A DNA stretch of 32,130 nucleotides, from NCBI GenBank assembly GCA_013360445.1, contig JABWBP010000042.1, positions 1-32,130 on the forward strand, read 5' to 3'. The notes below the pieces were generated by a model. It saw only the letters and a list, made by a program, of their open reading frames with translations. It ran no database searches and was not told where the DNA came from. Shown here piece after piece: positions 29,385 through 32,130 of this stretch. Origin of the DNA: Calditrichaceae bacterium. Its GTDB lineage: Bacteria; Calditrichota; Calditrichia; RBG-13-44-9; J075. The position numbers were made by a program, and so were the translations under genes. Numbering within the stretch: the first letter of the stretch is position 1; every line of letters starts with the position of its first letter.

Positions 29385-32130
29385 ATGAGAAGTATTGTAA
29401 TGGTAGTTGCAGTATTGCTCTGCGCAAGCGTCTTTCTCTTTGCGCAAAGCAAAGTTACTGTCGAGCAGTCCCCTAACAAATCTTCTACTGTTTATCATGT
29501 CTCCGACGCCCCCTTCGATCTGCAGTTCAGCTACAACTTGGAAGTGGTGACCGGGGCGCTGGGCAACGCCGGTTCGGAATTCGACGGCACTTATTACTAC
29601 AGCACCCGCTGGGCTTCTAACCTGCTGCACAAGGTGGATATGACCGGCGTCCTGGTGGAGCAGTTCTCCATCCCCGGGGTAACCGGCCTGCGCGACCTGG
29701 CCTACGACGGCGCGTTCATGTACGGCGGGGCGGCGGCGAATACCATCTACCAGATGGATTTTGTCAGCAAGACCCTTATCGGCACCATTCCCTCCCCGGT
29801 GGCGGTGCGCCACATCGCCTATGACGAAGCCGCAGACGCCTTCTGGGTGGGAACCTGGGACACTCCCCCGACCCTGGTCAGCCGCACCGGCCAGGTCCTG
29901 GGAACCGTTACCAGCGGCTTGCTCAGCCAGTATGGCTCCGCCTATGACAAGTGGACTTCCGGCGGCCCCTACCTCTGGGTATTCAACCAGGGCGCCGGCG
30001 CGGGGACGCCGCAGTATGTTCACCAGATCGATCTGAATACCGGCACCCCCACGGGAGTGACCTATGATGTATTGTCGGATTTCCTGCCCAACGCCCAGGC
30101 GATTGCCGGCGGTTTGTGGGCCGGCGAAGGCGTGGCGCCGGGCAAAGCCTCCCTCGGCGGGGTGATGCAAGGAACCCCGGATATATTCTTCGTCTATGAA
30201 CTGGCCGACGCCGGGGCCCCGACGGATCCCAATCCCCCGAGCAACTTCACGGCTTACAGCGATTTTACCACTCCTACCGCGATGGATCTGAACTGGACCA
30301 GCCCCAGCACTTATATCAATGGGAATCCCCTGCCGGCCGGCACCACCATCAAGATTTCCCGGGATGGCAGCCAGATTGCCTCGGTTCCCTTAGCCACTCA
30401 AAATTATACCGATACCGGCCTGAGCGACGGCACCCTCTATAGCTACCAAATCTGGGCGGACGACGGATTAGGCGCTGTCAGCGCCCCCGCTAACGCCAGC
30501 TGGTACGCCGGCGGTTCACCTGTTCCGGCTGCTCCAACCGGCTTAAGCGGCAACGGCACGACCACCAATGCCACCCTCACCTGGACCGATCCCACCACCC
30601 AGGAAGACGGCACTCCCCTGGATGACCTGGATCATATCAATATCTATCGTAACGGCGTTTTGGTCGGAAACGTAGCCCCGGGCGTGCAGACTTACGTCGA
30701 TGCCCCTCCCCCGGGATTCGTTTACACCTACACGGTTACCGCGGTGGATGACGAAACCCCGCCCAATGAGAGCGATCCCAGCAACGCCGCGCCGATTTAC
30801 GTGGGCGGCCTGCCGAACATCCTGGTCTGGGTCGGCCCGGGAGCGCTTGGCGTCAGCGCGGCCAGCGGCGACAGCATTTTTGAAGCCCTGGTGGCCAACG
30901 GCGAAAGCTGCTACCTGACCAATAACCTGTTCGAATTCGGCAGCGACCTGAGCGTATATGAAGCGATCTTCGTGGTGTTGGGCATTTACGCGAACAACCA
31001 CGTGATTGCCGCCGCCGACCCGGAAGGCCCGGCATTGGAAGCGTATTTGGCCTCCGGCGGTCATATCTACTTAGAAGGCGGCGACTGCTTCAACTACGAC
31101 CCGGAAGTAGGCGGCTATCAAATCCGTCCCTGGTTCAGCCTCAATGACGGAAACGACGGCAGCGCCGACCTGCTCGGGATCACCGGTTTGAACGATCTTT
31201 CCGCGTTTGCCTTCCAGTACACCGGCGAAAACAACTTTATGGACGAGCTGGTGCCGGTGTCCTCCACCCCGGTCTGGAAAAACAGCGCCAACGCCGACCT
31301 TAGCGGGGTGTTCTATGCCGGCTTCGGCGGCCGTTCCATCGGCGTGGTGCCCTCTTTCGGCGGGTTGGTGGACAGCCCCGAACCCCTGAACCCGGCCCGG
31401 CGCACCCTGGAAAATTATTTCCCGCAAGAGCTGGCCGGCAGCGCGGTGAAACCCCCGCGTGCAGAGAGAACCGCCCCGGCGCCTTTCACCAAAAAGGCGG
31501 CTTACTACCCGGAACGCAAAGTAGAGCGCTCCCCGGAAAACTCGCTCTATAAGATCACTCCCAACGGGGTGGAAATCCTCGCCAACACCAAAGAAGACCT
31601 GATGGCGGCGTACCTGGATTTCTTCCGCATCAGCGGGGATCCGGAAATTACCGTTGATCCCACCGCCTTCAGCGATACCCTGTTGATCGGCGACAGCAAA
31701 ACCAACATTCTTTCCATTACCAATTCCGGCTCCACCACCGCCGGCCCCCTCACCTACAGCATCAGCGAAGTTCCCCCGGTGGGCTGGCTCTCTGTGAACC
31801 CCACTTCCGGCAGCATTACGGTTACTCAGACCGAGGATGTATCGGTGATGTTAGATGCCACCGGCCTGACCGCCGGCAACTACTCCACCAACCTGGAAAT
31901 CACCCACAACGGCGTGAACGTTCCCTCCCCGGTGGTAGTGACGGTGGATCTGCTGGTGAACGACGCCCCGATAATGGTGGTCTCTCCGGACATGGTGGAA
32001 GATACCCTCCCGCCGGCGACGACTTCCCAGAAGACCTTCAACATTTCCAACCCCGGGGTTGGCCCGCTGGAATTTGCCATCACCATCGAAGGGGTAGCGG
32101 CGGCGAATGCCAAGGTTGACATCATTCGCG
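29385..32130 (+). CDS. Large secreted multidomain protein, truncated by the window end
   Basis: The frame is open for 915 codons to the window end. A Sec signal peptide (VMVVAVLLCASVFLFA, cut before QS) starts it. Residues about 45-280 resemble a beta-propeller (repeats such as VRHIAYDEAADAFWVGTW). Two fibronectin-III-like domains follow at about 284-370 (PPSNFTAYSD... LNWTSP) and 378-472 (APTGLSG... YTVTAVDDE). Residues about 475-675 form a Rossmann-like domain (NILVWVGPGALGVS... YLASGGHIYLEGGD). From about 753, BACON-like beta-sandwich repeats (PEITVDPTAF... GWLSVNPTSG) begin and repeat at about 865. It is probably an extracellular or cell-surface protein. The C-terminal sorting domain, if any, lies outside the window. 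The start ATG follows GGAGGAATT. Confidence 0.8.
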   Translation, partial: MRSIVMVVAVLLCASVFLFAQSKVTVEQSPNKSSTVYHVSDAPFDLQFSYNLEVVTGALGNAGSEFDGTYYYSTRWASNLLHKVDMTGVLVEQFSIPGVTGLRDLAYDGAFMYGGAAANTIYQMDFVSKTLIGTIPSPVAVRHIAYDEAADAFWVGTWDTPPTLVSRTGQVLGTVTSGLLSQYGSAYDKWTSGGPYLWVFNQGAGAGTPQYVHQIDLNTGTPTGVTYDVLSDFLPNAQAIAGGLWAGEGVAPGKASLGGVMQGTPDIFFVYELADAGAPTDPNPPSNFTAYSDFTTPTAMDLNWTSPSTYINGNPLPAGTTIKISRDGSQIASVPLATQNYTDTGLSDGTLYSYQIWADDGLGAVSAPANASWYAGGSPVPAAPTGLSGNGTTTNATLTWTDPTTQEDGTPLDDLDHINIYRNGVLVGNVAPGVQTYVDAPPPGFVYTYTVTAVDDETPPNESDPSNAAPIYVGGLPNILVWVGPGALGVSAASGDSIFEALVANGESCYLTNNLFEFGSDLSVYEAIFVVLGIYANNHVIAAADPEGPALEAYLASGGHIYLEGGDCFNYDPEVGGYQIRPWFSLNDGNDGSADLLGITGLNDLSAFAFQYTGENNFMDELVPVSSTPVWKNSANADLSGVFYAGFGGRSIGVVPSFGGLVDSPEPLNPARRTLENYFPQELAGSAVKPPRAERTAPAPFTKKAAYYPERKVERSPENSLYKITPNGVEILANTKEDLMAAYLDFFRISGDPEITVDPTAFSDTLLIGDSKTNILSITNSGSTTAGPLTYSISEVPPVGWLSVNPTSGSITVTQTEDVSVMLDATGLTAGNYSTNLEITHNGVNVPSPVVVTVDLLVNDAPIMVVSPDMVEDTLPPATTSQKTFNISNPGVGPLEFAITIEGVAAANAKVDIIR

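Noticed and set aside
29364-30170. 268-residue minus-strand frame opposite the secreted-protein gene
   Set aside because: The plus frame has a signal peptide and coherent domains; the minus frame is a compositional shadow and lies opposite that gene's ribosome-binding site.

Overview
The window looks like part of a chromosome from an uncultured, moderately GC-rich Gram-negative bacterium. A signal-peptide beta-barrel candidate, the hpnCDE squalene genes and a large secreted multidomain protein point that way. An FCB-group or KSB1/Calditrichota-like source is my guess from gene style and intergenic repeats; it is not proven by anything in the window.

Positions 1-13942 are a phenylacetate (paa) catabolic block, all on the plus strand: paaD, paaG, paaH, paaJ, paaY, paaZ and a paaF-like crotonase, with two small hypothetical genes near the end. 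Together they cover maturation of the epoxidase (PaaD), isomerisation of ring-epoxide-CoA (PaaG), ring opening and aldehyde oxidation (PaaZ), and beta-oxidation to acetyl-CoA and succinyl-CoA (PaaF-like, PaaH, PaaJ). PaaY is the housekeeping thioesterase. The epoxidase core paaABC(E) and the ligase paaK are not here; a broken vapC remnant lies just upstream of paaD instead.

Between paaY and paaZ sits a visibly AT-rich island (about 5390-10338) with different codon use. It holds a 45-codon small ORF and a tight four-gene operon: a DNA methyltransferase with DPFAGSGT and TSPPY, a Cas4/Csa1-like Fe-S PD-(D/E)XK nuclease, an unrecognised protein with possible winged helices, and an ORC/Cdc6-like AAA+ ATPase. 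There is no helicase, no CRISPR array and no cas1/cas2. This is the best candidate in the window for an undescribed genome-defence or DNA-modification system.

Positions 14151-23556 carry housekeeping genes on the plus strand: an S9 peptidase, an M16 peptidase, alanine dehydrogenase, a polysaccharide deacetylase, a MerR regulator, tRNA-Pro(GGG) with a terminator, a GT2 glycosyltransferase, pcm, a YqaA-like membrane protein and an outer-membrane barrel candidate. A small membrane zinc-ribbon protein follows at 23646-24008. Convergent to it is the minus-strand operon hpnC-hpnD-hpnE (27614 to 24421), which makes squalene from farnesyl diphosphate. A membrane sensor-like protein without an output domain (27828-28577) is followed by about 800 bases without a gene. 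That gap holds promoter-like sites, a strong hairpin terminator and a long leader. A large secreted protein (29385 onward) runs off the window.

A striking global feature is that many intergenic gaps are filled with short 'word' repeats of 6-10 bases, arranged as tandem runs and facing inverted arms. Each gap uses its own word or a mixture: TACTGCC, CGTAATAC, TCACGAATT, GGGGCA, GAAGT, GAACACTG, CTCTGTG and others. Several arrays run into genes and supply their last codons and stop.
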